From contig VWYX01000366.1 in assembly GCA_013396525.1 (NCBI GenBank), positions 68,254 to 132,253 of the forward strand: a stretch of DNA of 64,000 nt, written 5' to 3'. Shown piece after piece: positions 11,450-21,200 of the stretch (its first letter is position 1; every line of letters begins with the position of its first letter). Position numbers and translations under genes: made by a program. Source of the stretch: Chaetorhynchus papuensis (lineage: Eukaryota; Chordata; Aves; Passeriformes; Rhipiduridae). The notes under the pieces are model-generated. The model saw only the letters and a program-made list of their open reading frames with translations. It made no database searches and was not told the DNA's origin.

Positions 11450-12010
11450 AGAATCGCAGCCGCTTTAACGGGACGCGTATTGCCGGGATTGCTCTTTTCC
11501 AAATAAAACCAAGGTGAGTCTCCCGCCGGGGACCGCGCTCTCGGTGGCGAAGCGGCGCCGCCGCGCCCTCCGCGCTCTTATGGCCTCCGCCGGCCGCCGT
11601 CCTGGCGTCGCTGCGCGCGCGGGGCTTCGGGGCGGGGCGCGATGGCGGAGCCCGGGTGAGGCGCGGGTGAGTGTCGGGGTCGGGATGGGCCCCGGGCCCC
11701 TTCCCTCCGCTCCTCTCCTCTCCTCTCCTCTTCAGCCCCGTCCCTCCCTCCCCTGCCCGGCTCTGACGGTGTGGCCGAGTTCCTCTTCTCCTGTCCGCGC
11801 GATGTTCCTATCCGGTGTGGGGCCTTCCCAGGGCTCCGCGTTAACGTCGGGAGAAGGAGACGAATCTCCTGGCGGGAATCTCCGGAGGGGTCGGCGGCCG
11901 GGATGCAGCTCGGGGATGGGGTGCCCTCAGCGGGGTGGAAGCCGGATAGGCGGGCCGAGCCCAGCCGGGCTCCGGGGTGTGCGTGGTCCAGGCGGCGGCC
12001 CAGCTGCCCC
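11450..12010 (+). promoter_or_regulatory. CDKAL1: CpG-island promoter of CDKAL1
   Basis: This is a roughly 560-base GC- and CpG-rich island in an otherwise AT-rich region, located where the CDKAL1 5' end is expected. It contains a perfect GC box (GGGGCGGGGC, 11629-11638) and, four bases later, ATGGCGG (11642-11648). That is the YY1-type initiator/downstream motif common in TATA-less housekeeping promoters. A pyrimidine repeat of CTCCT units runs at about 11710-11735. No convincing TATA box is visible. A 222-codon open frame from 11514 crosses the island and a TA microsatellite and is not coding. Confidence 0.85.
11480..11666 (+). other. CDKAL1: CDKAL1 untranslated first exon, alternative ends possible
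   Basis: No reading frame marks the first exon, so it is placed by promoter and donor signals. Three plausible donors exist: AAG|GTGAGT (exon end 11513), CCCGG|GTGAGG (end 11655) and GCGCGG|GTGAGT (end 11666). The latter two lie just after the YY1-type ATGGCGG, which in many TATA-less genes sits within the first tens of bases of the transcript. The start is unknown. This exon would splice to 13437 or directly to the coding exon at about 15071/15093. All of this is inference from motifs. Confidence 0.45.
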
Positions 12011-12040
12011 TCGCCCGTGGGCTGTACTTGTGTCTGTGTT

Positions 12041-12110
12041 TATATATATAGAGATATATATCTATATCTATATCTATATATATGTATATGTATATGTATG
12101 TATGTATATT
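12041..12110 (+). repeat. TA/TATC/TATG microsatellite
   Basis: A compound simple repeat (TATATA, TATATC, TATG units) lies at the 3' shoulder of the CpG island, immediately upstream of a CR1 copy. Confidence 0.95.
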
Positions 12111-12129
12111 GTTTGCATATTTATGTGTA

Positions 12130-12502
12130 TGAGGAGAGACTGCGGGAGCTGGGCCTCTTTGGTCTGGAGAACAGAGTACTGAGAGGGGATCTCGTTAATG
12201 TTTGTAAATATCTCAGAGACGGGTGCCAGGAGGATGGTGCCAGACTTTTCAGGTGCCCAGTGACAGGACGAGGCCATAAAACGCAGGAAGTTTCACTTTA
12301 ACATGAAGAAGAACTTTACAGTGAGGATGGCAGAGCACTGGAACAGGCTGCCCGGGGAGGCTGTGGCGTCTCCCCCTCTGGAGACACTCAAAACCCACGT
12401 GGACACATTCCCTTGTGACCTGCTCCAGGCAGCCCTGCCTTGGCAGGGCTGGATGATCTCTGGAGGTTCCTTCCCAACGCTAACAATTCTATCATTCTGT
12501 GA
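12130..12502 (+). repeat. CR1 LINE, 5'-truncated, in CDKAL1 intron
   Basis: The block runs from GAGGAGAGACTGCGGGAGCT through the ORF2 C-terminal coding remnant to a CR1 3' end with GGATGATCTCTGGAGGTTCC and CATTCTGTGA. Translating 12303-12500 gives an intact stretch with AEHWNRLPGEAV and ETLKTHVD, typical of the CR1 ORF2 tail, so this copy looks fairly young. Orientation is +. Simple TA-type repeats flank it on both sides. Confidence 0.93.
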
Positions 12503-12545
12503 GATATATATATATATATATATATGTACACACACACGTATATTC
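12503..12545 (+). repeat. TA then CA microsatellite at CR1 3' end
   Basis: A TA run (about 12504-12525) is followed by TGTACACACACACG, directly abutting the CR1 tail. It probably derives from the insertion site or from expansion of the tail. Confidence 0.93.
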
Positions 12546-13436
12546 ACATGCACACGTACATAATACTTGGTCTCACTCTGTATTGACGGTACAGTTTTCT
12601 TCTACTCTATGTGAGCCTGGGGCTAAAATCCTGGGGCTTTACTGGAGACATCTGTTGGTAAATAGCTGAAGAGAGCAGTCCTCTTCCACCTGGGTGGAAG
12701 TCCTCCGTTGGTATGTGCAAGGAGATTGAGGAGGGGTGTCCAAAACAGACTGGCACAAGGAAAGTTTTGTTTGTGAGAAGATGTTAAAACAACGGTGGTT
12801 TTTTATTTGCTTATTAACATTTTTTAAAGAGAAACGTAGAGTTCTGTAGGTGCAGCTTGGCAGTATGAGAAGAATACATTAACATCTAGTTTTGTTATTG
12901 CTTCTTATTTTAGTCAATCTACCAGAATAGCTGTAGGAATCTGTCTTTATTTTTTTTCCTTGTGAAGGAGATAGCATGCATGCATATGGAACTAGTGCAG
13001 ATATCAAATAATCTGTTTTAAAATAACTTCACAGTGTTCTGATTTAAAAAAAATTGTGAATGACTTGAACTAAAATTTACTGTTAATCTCTCCCTTCTTT
13101 CATTCAAAATGTTAAACTGATTGTGAGAAGACAGAATCTGGAGGAAGTCTGAGATAACTTAAATACATCTGACTTTGACAAAAAAAAAGACTCTATAGAA
13201 GAAGGACTAAGAGAACAGTACCCCTGCTCAGGAGACAGGGAAAATGTGGGTACTCTTCCACCTTGCCAGCCAGCCAGTATGTGTACCCAGTCCCCGTGAG
13301 GTCAAGCTGATCAAGGAATGGATTTCTGCAAAGGGAGGATGGATGCTTGCTGGACAATAACATGGATTCATGATTTTCTGTCTGCTTGTTCTGCTTGTTC
13401 ATACTGTATCTTTTTTCCTTTTCCCCCACCCCCCAG
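12546..13436 (+). other. CDKAL1 first intron, 3' part
   Basis: This is AT-rich intronic sequence ending in a very strong polypyrimidine tract (TTTTTTCC through CCCCCAC runs, about 13411-13434) and an AG at 13435-13436. I recognise no other feature here. Confidence 0.7.
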
Positions 13437-13474
13437 GATTACTGTCCAAGTGGATTTAGACCTTGCTTAAAAAG
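13437..13474 (+). other. CDKAL1: Probable CDKAL1 5' UTR mini-exon
   Basis: A 38-nt segment sits between an exceptionally strong acceptor (uninterrupted pyrimidines ending CCCCCCAG) and a perfect consensus donor, AAG|GTAAGT. It contains no ATG, so it would lengthen the 5' leader without adding an upstream start. It lies between the promoter island and the start-codon exon, in the correct orientation. The splice signals are seen directly; its use in the CDKAL1 transcript is inferred. Confidence 0.6.
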
Positions 13475-15070
13475 GTAAGTATTTTAATTTGGCTGTATTC
13501 TTTCTTCCATGGGTTGCTGAAATAAGCTAAGCTTATTTATGTTTTTCCAGCTGCTCCACTACATTGGATATTTTTCTGTAGGAGAGAAAAAAATAACAAA
13601 TCAAAACTTTTTATTCCCTTCCAGATATTGATTTGATAACTTAACCTATTTGTACATATTGTCAGTGCTATAAAGTAGTGTAAGACGTGTCACCTTTCCC
13701 TCATATTCTTTAGGGCTAGACTTTTCAGAAATGTTTATTTTTGTTCACCTTTTGCTGCAGTATTTTATAGATCCTGGGTTTTTTTATCTAGAAGAATGCT
13801 AATTGCCTAAGTAGCTGGGGCAGATGCATCCTCTTTGTGACATCATTCTATTCCTTTTTAAGTTAAATGCAGATGTGTGATGGTTCAGATTACATGAAGT
13901 TTTATTTTGAAGTATATTTTGCAAGACTGACTGATGGACACATACTGGGAAAATGCATGGGTGTTTTAACTTCTTGTGTTCTTCAGTAATTCATTTGCAG
14001 CATCTGGAAGTGTTTTTATGCCAGTAGCAAATCTTCCATTCCTGAAGTTTAATTTTAAAGAAATTAAAGCCTTGGTTTTTTGTTCTTTGTTGTCAGTTCG
14101 CAAAGTGTTGTATTTTCCCTGTAAACTCTCTGAAAAGACCTTATATGATTTCCTTAGTAAACTATTGGTTTATGTAAAAAACCTAAGTTTCCAATGGTAC
14201 TTCAGACTTTATTCTAATTAGGAGTTACAGCACAGTGTGGTGTGTAATTAATGCAGTAACATTTTTATAGACTATTCTAGCAAATATCTTTTATTTTGAT
14301 TCTTGAAAACTAATCTGGATTTTGACATCTGCTGGGAGATACATATGCATATATATTTACTTTCTTGTAGAAAATATAATTAGATTTTAGCAATCTTTTA
14401 GTATATTATCCTAGCCAGATTATAATATATTTATTTTTTATTAGTTAGGTATAGTTGTTTAACGTTCTGTATCTGAAAACAGGAATTTTTGTTTTACTGT
14501 CCCGATGAGTGAACTAATTCAGATGAAAGGCTGTGAAATTGGGAAGTCTAGGAAGAGTTTGGTTTGTTTCTAGAAGGAGTATGAAAACATATTTAGGTAG
14601 TGTCCACACCCAAATAAGAGAGCCAGAATGGCCTCTGAAGCAGTCACTTGGATTCTGTATCTTTCATTCTTCTTCTGTGATGTGAGTGGAAGTACATCCA
14701 TCACATAACATGAGCTCACTATTGTATTTTGATGCTGACATGATTAAAAATATCTGTATCTTGGATGCATCGTGTCAGAGGAGATGAAGGGTTTTTGAAT
14801 TAGAAGATGACAAGGTATAGATGATTTATAAACAAGCCATTAAGAATCTGTATGGTTTGTGACTTTCTCCCTGCCTATGTTTGAGGTATTGGGAGAAGAG
14901 GGCATTCAGGAAATTGTCTCTGGATAGTGGATTGTTTTTATGTGCTCAGTATCCCTCATATGTGTGCTATATTGCACGTATGCTTAGGAATACATCTGAC
15001 TTTTCTTCACGAGAAATGTGCAGTAGATACGAGGCCTTGGTTTTGTACTCAAATGCTTTGCTAATGCCAG
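13475..15070 (+). other. CDKAL1 intron upstream of the start-codon exon
   Basis: AT-rich sequence containing only short open frames (13976-14221, 14881-15090) with no recognisable homology. No repeat is identified. Confidence 0.7.
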
Positions 15071-15092
15071 TCTTCTCCAACACTTCCTGAAG
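15071..15092 (+). other. CDKAL1 5' UTR leader or acceptor tract
   Basis: Two acceptors are possible for the start-codon exon: the AG at 15069-15070 (GCCAG), making this 22-base stretch leader, or the AG at 15091-15092, immediately before ATG. The stretch is pyrimidine-rich (TCTTCTCC, CACTTCCTG), which would suit either a tract or a leader. The upstream AG is slightly preferred because it leaves a normal start-codon context with A at -3. Confidence 0.45.
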
Positions 15093-15259
15093 ATGCCTGC
15101 TGCCTGTGAGTCAGTGCTTGAGGATATCGAAGACATTGTGTCAGCAGAAGATTTGAAGCCACACGATCGGCAGTTTGTGAGAAAGAATGTTTTTCCCAAA
15201 GTGCGAAAACGCAGCTCTCAAAAAAACGTTCAGACAGACGATGAGCCCCCAAGTGACAG
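15093..15259 (+). CDS. CDKAL1: CDKAL1 first coding exon (start codon)
   Basis: The exon encodes residues 1-55 plus two bases of codon 56. It opens ATGCCTGCT with A at -3 and ends AGTGACAG|GTAACG. The peptide has the acidic EDIEDIVSAEDLKP and basic FVRKNVFPKVRKR blocks that mark the N-terminus of CDKAL1 ahead of the methylthiotransferase domain. CDKAL1 is an ER-associated radical-SAM enzyme that converts t6A37 to ms2t6A37 in tRNA-Lys(UUU), supporting accurate decoding; human variants in its introns associate with type 2 diabetes. The N-terminal tail is poorly conserved outside these blocks, and residues 3-8 differ from mammals as I recall them. Phase 2 on exit fits the next exon exactly, restoring a serine. 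Confidence 0.95.
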
Positions 15260-15673
15260 GTAACGTCTTACATCGACCCCGTGTCATTGCTTTTCTTGTA
15301 TCTTGTATGCACTTCTCAGCTTTTAAAAATAAGGTGGAAGTTTGTGTTATATCTCAATGTAAAATCTGTGTACAAGATAAAAATGAGTAAAATAGTCCTT
15401 ATAGAATGTAGAGAGAATAAATAATAAATTCTTAAGCAAATTTCTTTTCCTAGACAGATTTTCTGTAGAAATCAGTTATTGCTGAGATATTGATGACTGG
15501 AATAATCAGACTGGAAAAATGGTTTCTGTTTTTCTGTTACGCCTTTATGTGTAAAACATTTCTGAAAAATTGTCTGTTTCATGCTAATTACCTAAATACA
15601 ATCTGAGCTCTTCAAGTGCAGTCCTGGAGTAGCCTTTTGACGTCTGAAATGAGAAATAAGAACAAAATCCTTG

Positions 15674-16128
15674 GAAGGTCATCTTGTCTGAACCCCCTGC
15701 TTGAGCACGGCCACAAAGAACCAGTTGGCAGGACTCTGACTAGGTGGTTTTTGAGTATCTTCAGGGGATGGAGATTCTACCACCTCCCTGGGTAACCTGT
15801 GCCAGTTCTTGGTCATTCTTAGAGTGAAAAAAGTGTTTCCTGGTGCGCAGAGGGAACCTCCCATGTTTCAGTTCGTGCCTGTTGCCTCTGGTCTTGTCAC
15901 TGGGCACCAGTGAAAAAAATCCTGGCTTTGTTTTCTTTGCACTCTCCCTTCAAGTATTTATATACTTTGGTGAGATCCCCCTGAGCCTCCTCTTCTCCAG
16001 GCAGAACAGTTCCAGCACTCTCAGCCTTACCTCTTATGAGACATGTTCCAATGGCCTTTTGTTGGACTTTGTTTGTCTCCAGTACTTCCCTATCTCTCTT
16101 GTGGGTGCATCCTGTCAGGGCCCAGGGA
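15674..16128 (-). repeat. CR1 LINE, reverse orientation, truncated
   Basis: Read on the minus strand, the segment shows CR1 ORF2 C-terminal remnants; translation around 15864-15679 gives NWHRLPREVVESPS. On the + strand the diagnostic complement pieces are visible: GGTCATCTTGTCTGAACC near 15677, CACCTCCCTGGGTAACCTG near 15780, and CTTCTCCAGGCAGAACAG near 15992. It is diverged, with frameshifts. The strand is opposite to the host gene. Confidence 0.9.
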
Positions 16129-17491
16129 CTTACGTATGCTCAGTGTGCTGAACTATTCCCTGAGCCAGTTTCCTTTCATGAAGTCTCCTTGCCTCAGTCT
16201 TGCAACCTGTTACTGGCTCCTGGGATTTGCAAAGGCTGTACTTTTTTGTGTGTACATCTTGCAAGTGACATGGTGAAACTTCTTTTGAACTTGCTGTTTT
16301 ATTTCAGTGGTAATAGTATGCAATAAGCACGAAATGTATCTTTGCATTTTTCCTACTTGTGATTTCCATAAGAACAGAATCTGCTGCAATGGAATTGATT
16401 AGAGTATAGGTCAACTCAGTTATTGATTTTAGTTTCTACTGCAGTTCTGAGATCTGGGTTTTTATTTTTTTTTTCTTTTTTCGCACATTAGTTTAAAGTC
16501 GGTGGATAGAATTTCCGTGTATGATAAAGACGAAAATGAATTGTGGATGGAAATTTAATTTCCTGTGGAGAAATGAAATTTTGAGTTTTCATCTGCATTC
16601 AAAAGAGATTTTATAAGCATAATAGTGCATCTTTATCTGCATGCCCCTAAAAGTGCATTGGCCCCGGTCCTCCAGGAGTGTATGGACAGCTGAACTGGTG
16701 CTCTGTAGATACTCCACACAAGTACTTCATGCTCCAAAGTGTTCAGGTACTATATATTCTCTAACAGGCTGTGTTTTAGTGTTTTGTACCCAAGAAAGCG
16801 CATTGAACATGTGTTGTTTGGACAGCAGGAAGTCTAAATACCCTGTGTTTACACTTAATGATCATTAATGTTCCATCAACAAATTTCTATATTTAGCCAG
16901 GGGAAGTGTCTGTTAAAAAAGACTCGTGGAGGGGGAGGGAAAAAAAAGAAGCTGTAGGCAGGGTGCAGTATTGTGTTCCAGGATGTGTGGTGTTCTTGTA
17001 CTGGCATCTTTAGCTCAATTGGCAGTTATCCCAGGAATTTCAATGAGAGCTTCTTGCAGAACTTTTTGTTGGTTCTTGGAGCATTGTGTGTGCTGGCTCC
17101 ACACTGCATGTCTGCCATGCTGCTCCTGTAGCCTGGAAAGGTTGGGACGAGGAGATTTCCACTGTTCATACGGCTGGTGGCCCTTAAGTTAATTTATAGA
17201 GCTGGCTTTTGTGGAGGGAACTACAATCAGTGCATGCCATAATATCAAAAGGTTGCAGTTTTTTTGCTGGTGGCCTAATTTCAGTGCTGTCACTTGAAGG
17301 TTACTTGTACATGATATGATAATTTTGAGAAAGTTGAGGAGTTTAGGTTTGGAATTTTTTTGTGTGTTTATTTGTGTGTTTTGTTGGGTTTTTGTTGCTG
17401 CTTTAACATAACTGCAGTGTACTGAATCTGTTGTTATCCTACAGCTCTTGCACCTTCTCAATGCTAAAACTCTTTTCTATCTCTTGCTAGT

Positions 17492-17962
17492 TGTGGTGGA
17501 TTGGCTCTACCGCAAGGGAGAGAACTGGAAGAGTAAAAGTGAGAAAGCTTGTGGGTTGAGATGAAGACAGATAAAGTGAAGGAAGGAGCAGGGGAAAACC
17601 CCAAGTGATGCAAAAGCAACCATTTGCCAGCTCCCACAAGCAGACTGGTACCCAACCAGTGTCAGAGCAATGGTCATTTTGGAAAGACCAAACCCACAGG
17701 TTTTACTGCTGAACATGATGTCATCTGGAATGAATTATCCTTTTGGTCAGCTATTCTGTTCATGCTCCTCCCAACCTGTTGTCCATCTGCAGCCTGTTTG
17801 TGGCGGGATGGAGCACAGTGGGAAGCAAGCAAGTACTGTTGAGTGATAGCTGAACACCGGTGTGTTATCAACACTGTTACAGTCACAGATACAAAACATG
17901 GCACTATATGGGTTGCTGTGAGGAAAGTTACTCTATCCCAGCAAGGCCTAATACCCATTACA
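17492..17962 (+). mobile_element. Solo LTR of an avian endogenous retrovirus (ERVL-like)
   Basis: The element starts TGTGGTGGATTGGC and ends near CTCTATCCCAGCAAGGCC followed by CATTACA, giving TG...CA termini. Internal segments such as GATGCAAAAGCAACCATTTG, CATTTTGGAAAGACCAAACC and GTTATCAACACTGTTACAG match a dispersed avian LTR family that I recognise from memory. The 5-base flanks (CTAGT before, CTAAA after) agree at three of five positions, a possible decayed target duplication. No internal viral genes are present, so it is a recombined solo LTR. Family name and boundaries need a repeat search. Confidence 0.7.
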
Positions 17963-18123
17963 CTAAAATCACGTAATTACTGGTTTTCCTCAGCTGTTTG
18001 TTACTGTTTGTGTTGCTTATTTTATTTTTGAAGAATTACAGTTCATTCAGTCAGTTCAGTGGGCTTTAAGGGGAAGCTTGTTCATCATTTAACTTGCATT
18101 TCTCATTCCTTTTTACTTGACAG

Positions 18124-18236
18124 CATTATTCCTGGTGTTCAGAAAATCTGGATTCGTACATGGGGATGTTCTCACAATAATTCAGATGGTGAATACATGG
18201 CTGGACAGCTGGCTGCATATGGATATAAAATTACAG
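18124..18236 (+). CDS. CDKAL1: CDKAL1 second coding exon: start of methylthiotransferase domain
   Basis: This 113-nt exon completes Ser56 and encodes residues 57-93 plus one base. It lies between CTTGACAG and ACAG|GTAACA. It contains KIWIRTWGCSHNNSDGEYM and AGQLAAYGYKIT, the beginning of the MTTase N-terminal (UPF0004) domain. Cys71 in TWGCSHN is the first of the three cysteines expected to bind the auxiliary [4Fe-4S] cluster that supplies sulfur in this family. The remaining cysteines, the radical-SAM CxxxCxxC motif and the TRAM domain lie in downstream exons outside the window. It exits in phase 1, so the next exon must begin by completing a G-initial codon. Identity to mammalian CDKAL1 in this segment is very high by eye. 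Confidence 0.97.
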
Positions 18237-21200
18237 GTAACAGTATGAATGAGCCCTTTTATCAGTTTTTCTAGGGTGAATGTTCAGAGCTGTCAAGTTG
18301 TCATCAAATGTTTTCAGTCTTAATTATGCTTTTAAAAATCCCCTTCTGATCTGAAGGTGAGGAGGTAAATGTTTTCTTGGCATTAAGCAGAATGATTACA
18401 GGATGAGTGCTTTTAGAATGGTTAGATTTTCTTGACAGGGCAGACATCAGATGGATGTCATTCAGTGCCTTTTTTCAACATTTTACTTGTTAAACTGAAT
18501 TGAAAAGCTTTCATAAAAGTGGACGGGAAGTATATTAATTCTCAGTTTTTAATTGTAATTGGTGGAACCCAAGGGGGAGAGAGAGAGGGGCAGTGTGTTT
18601 TCACTTGGTGCTGTGTGTGTTTGCACTGGAGCAGAGGTGGTCTACTCCAGGTGAATGATCTTTTGTTTCAGGAGCGAAGATCAGTATGATGGAGGTGGGA
18701 TGATACAGGATTGTACCTTGTAGATTCCAAAGAGCTGAGAATGCTATTTCTCCTTCCCTTCCAAGTACTTTAAAAATCTCCCCAATCCTAAAAATACCCC
18801 CAAACTTGTGGTTGTGCTAACCACATTTCATCTCCTTAATGCAAAATATGCTGACAGAAAAGTTGAAAAGTTGGATTAATACCATGGTTCAATAGATAAG
18901 TATTATCTGAATACTTCTGTGTAGCTTTTGAGTACTCAAAATAGAAATTTAAATTTTATTAATTAATTCAAGTTCAGTTGTGTCTTGCACTTGAACTTGT
19001 ATACTGAAAGACTCCAAAGTTGTCTGTCCTGACATTTTTCTAAAAACATTCCTGATTTTACAAAACAGCTGTTTCTTTTCTTGAACACCTCATGATACTG
19101 TTAAACAGTTGCATCTCATTTTCCTTTATTGCTGTTATCTTTCTTAAGTAGAAATAAGACACTGAATTATTCAAATGCTGAACTATTTTAGGGAACCCAG
19201 GTGATTATTAAATTAGTAGTACAACTCTGGAGTAGGTGTGCTCTTTCCACAGATAAGTGGAATGCTGGTCCAAAAAACCTTATTTGTGACAGCATTTGTT
19301 ATAAGATTGCAAATGAGTTCTCATTATGGCTTTCTTAAATTTAACTCCTCTTTACCTTAGTTTTTGTAATGCATATTGTTCCAGAAGCTACTTCTGGGTT
19401 GTCAAGATTCACATGGCTGTTCTGTGCTTTTGAAATTTTGCTGGGATAGATGTAGGAAAGATGGGAGTGCAGTGAAGGAAGGAACTACCTTAAGCTTTTG
19501 ATACCTTACCTTATCTCTTTAGAAAATTAACTGTTCGTAACATTAGAATGGAAATAAGTCTATATCTAGAATATGAAACTGAGAACTAAAAACTGAATAA
19601 CAGTTGCAGTTACTGGGACAGGAGTCCCAGAGTAATTTTGGAAGTTGTAAATGAAATTGACCTCTAGTTTCTAGTCGTTATTAAACCTAAGTCTTGATTT
19701 AATTTATGTTGATGTATGTACATACATTAAATGGAACAAACAAAAACCCCTCACTGCTAGGTGATAGCCAGAAATTATGCAGTGTAGTTTCTACTTCTTG
19801 AAATTAAGTAATTCTTGTCAATCTCTTCTTAAGAAGGCATGTTTGGCTTCTTTTATATTAAGTTATGTGGGAAGTTCAGATAGAACGTCAAATAGGGATT
19901 TAATCTTTTTGTCCTATGGAGTGAAGCAGTTAGTAATAGTAACTGTTGCTTAACATGATCCAAATTTCAAACATTTCTTGAAATTAAACTTAAAATTGTT
20001 TATGGTATGCAAAAAATAAGAAGAGAATGTTTTGCAAGAGCTATTTTGTAAATCAATGCCTCTGTTGCTAGAATTTGTTAGTTTTATGTAAAACCGTTAT
20101 AATCTTGAGGAAAAGATAGAAATACTTACTAAGGTGAAAGATTGTCTGTTGTCACAGTGTCTTGGACAGCTATTACTTAAATAAAAGTGTTTGGATTAGC
20201 CTGTTTCCTACATGTTCCTAAGCTTTTGAGGCAACATTTACTGGAAAGATGCTGGAATAAAGTTCTCGCTTTAGGAAATAAAGTGTGAGCTTTACTTGCA
20301 ATTATTGCTCCATTATGAAGGAGTCAAGCACTATTTCTAGTGTCTTCTGTCTAATTGCAAGATTGGAAAAAAACATAGAAGGAAGAAAAGCAGCATCAGA
20401 CAGATTCCTGTTGTTAACTGGAAGTGGTAACAATGCAACCTGCCTTACAAGTTGACTTACCTGAAACTGAACATGGATATAATGTCCTCCTTGCTTTCCA
20501 TGTGTTTCAAAAATGTTCTTTCTGTACAAGCACCCTTTGTTGCTTCCAGGAGTGTCTCTATCCAAAGGTGAAAACTGAGGGCTGTGCTTTTCAGAGCAAA
20601 GACTGCCTCTGTCTGGGGAGAGACCAGAGTGTGAATCAGCAATACATGGATACTGCAATAACAGCAATGGTGATTAAAAGTCAGGGACTGCATCAGCTTA
20701 AAAATAGGCAAAGGGAAACCAGCAGAAGAGCTGAACCTATTTTTGTGTTTGCTTTCGCAGTGTGAAGGTAGGCAGCATTCTGAAGAAATCTTGCATGCCA
20801 TCCTGTGGGAACACAAAGCTCTTTTGTGAGCCTGAGCCACACAGAAATGTGTGGACCAGCTGCTATCAGTGTAGGGCTGTACCATGGGTGCTTGTTCATA
20901 TTCTGAAAACAGTGTAGCTGATGGTGGCTTTACTGGTTCTAAAACTGGTTTTGGTTTCTTGGCAGCATGACTTGCTGTGTAGTTTAGATATGCCTGCAGA
21001 CCTGCTGGAGTGCTCCCTGTGAGATACGCCCTGGAGGAAGAAACTCTCCTGGTACAGACGAGTAATGCCTGCTGTGAAAAACAGGAAGTGGGCGAGCTGG
21101 GAGCTTTCAAATATTATGAGCAAGATTTTTGTTTGGGAAGGGAGTTCAGTATGTGTGCCATGGAGCCGCACCTTATCTCTGAAAAATGGGGCTGCACCGG

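Larger units (their letters stand above)
15260..18123 (+). other. CDKAL1 intron between coding exons 1 and 2
   Basis: This 2.86-kb intron runs from the GTAACG donor to the TTTTTACTTGACAG acceptor. It contains a reverse-oriented CR1 copy (about 15674-16128) and a solo-LTR-like element (17492-17962) that ends only about 160 bases before the next exon. The remainder is AT-rich with no recognisable gene. Confidence 0.88.

Noticed and set aside
11514..12182. 222-codon open frame across the CDKAL1 CpG island
   Set aside because: It is GC-driven, runs straight into the TA microsatellite (translated as a YIYI-type repeat) and the CR1 copy, and overlaps another frame of similar length. No domain is recognisable.
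12303..12563. 86-codon open frame as a host gene
   Set aside because: Its peptide is the CR1 ORF2 C-terminus (AEHWNRLPGEAV), so it belongs to the LINE and not to a host gene.
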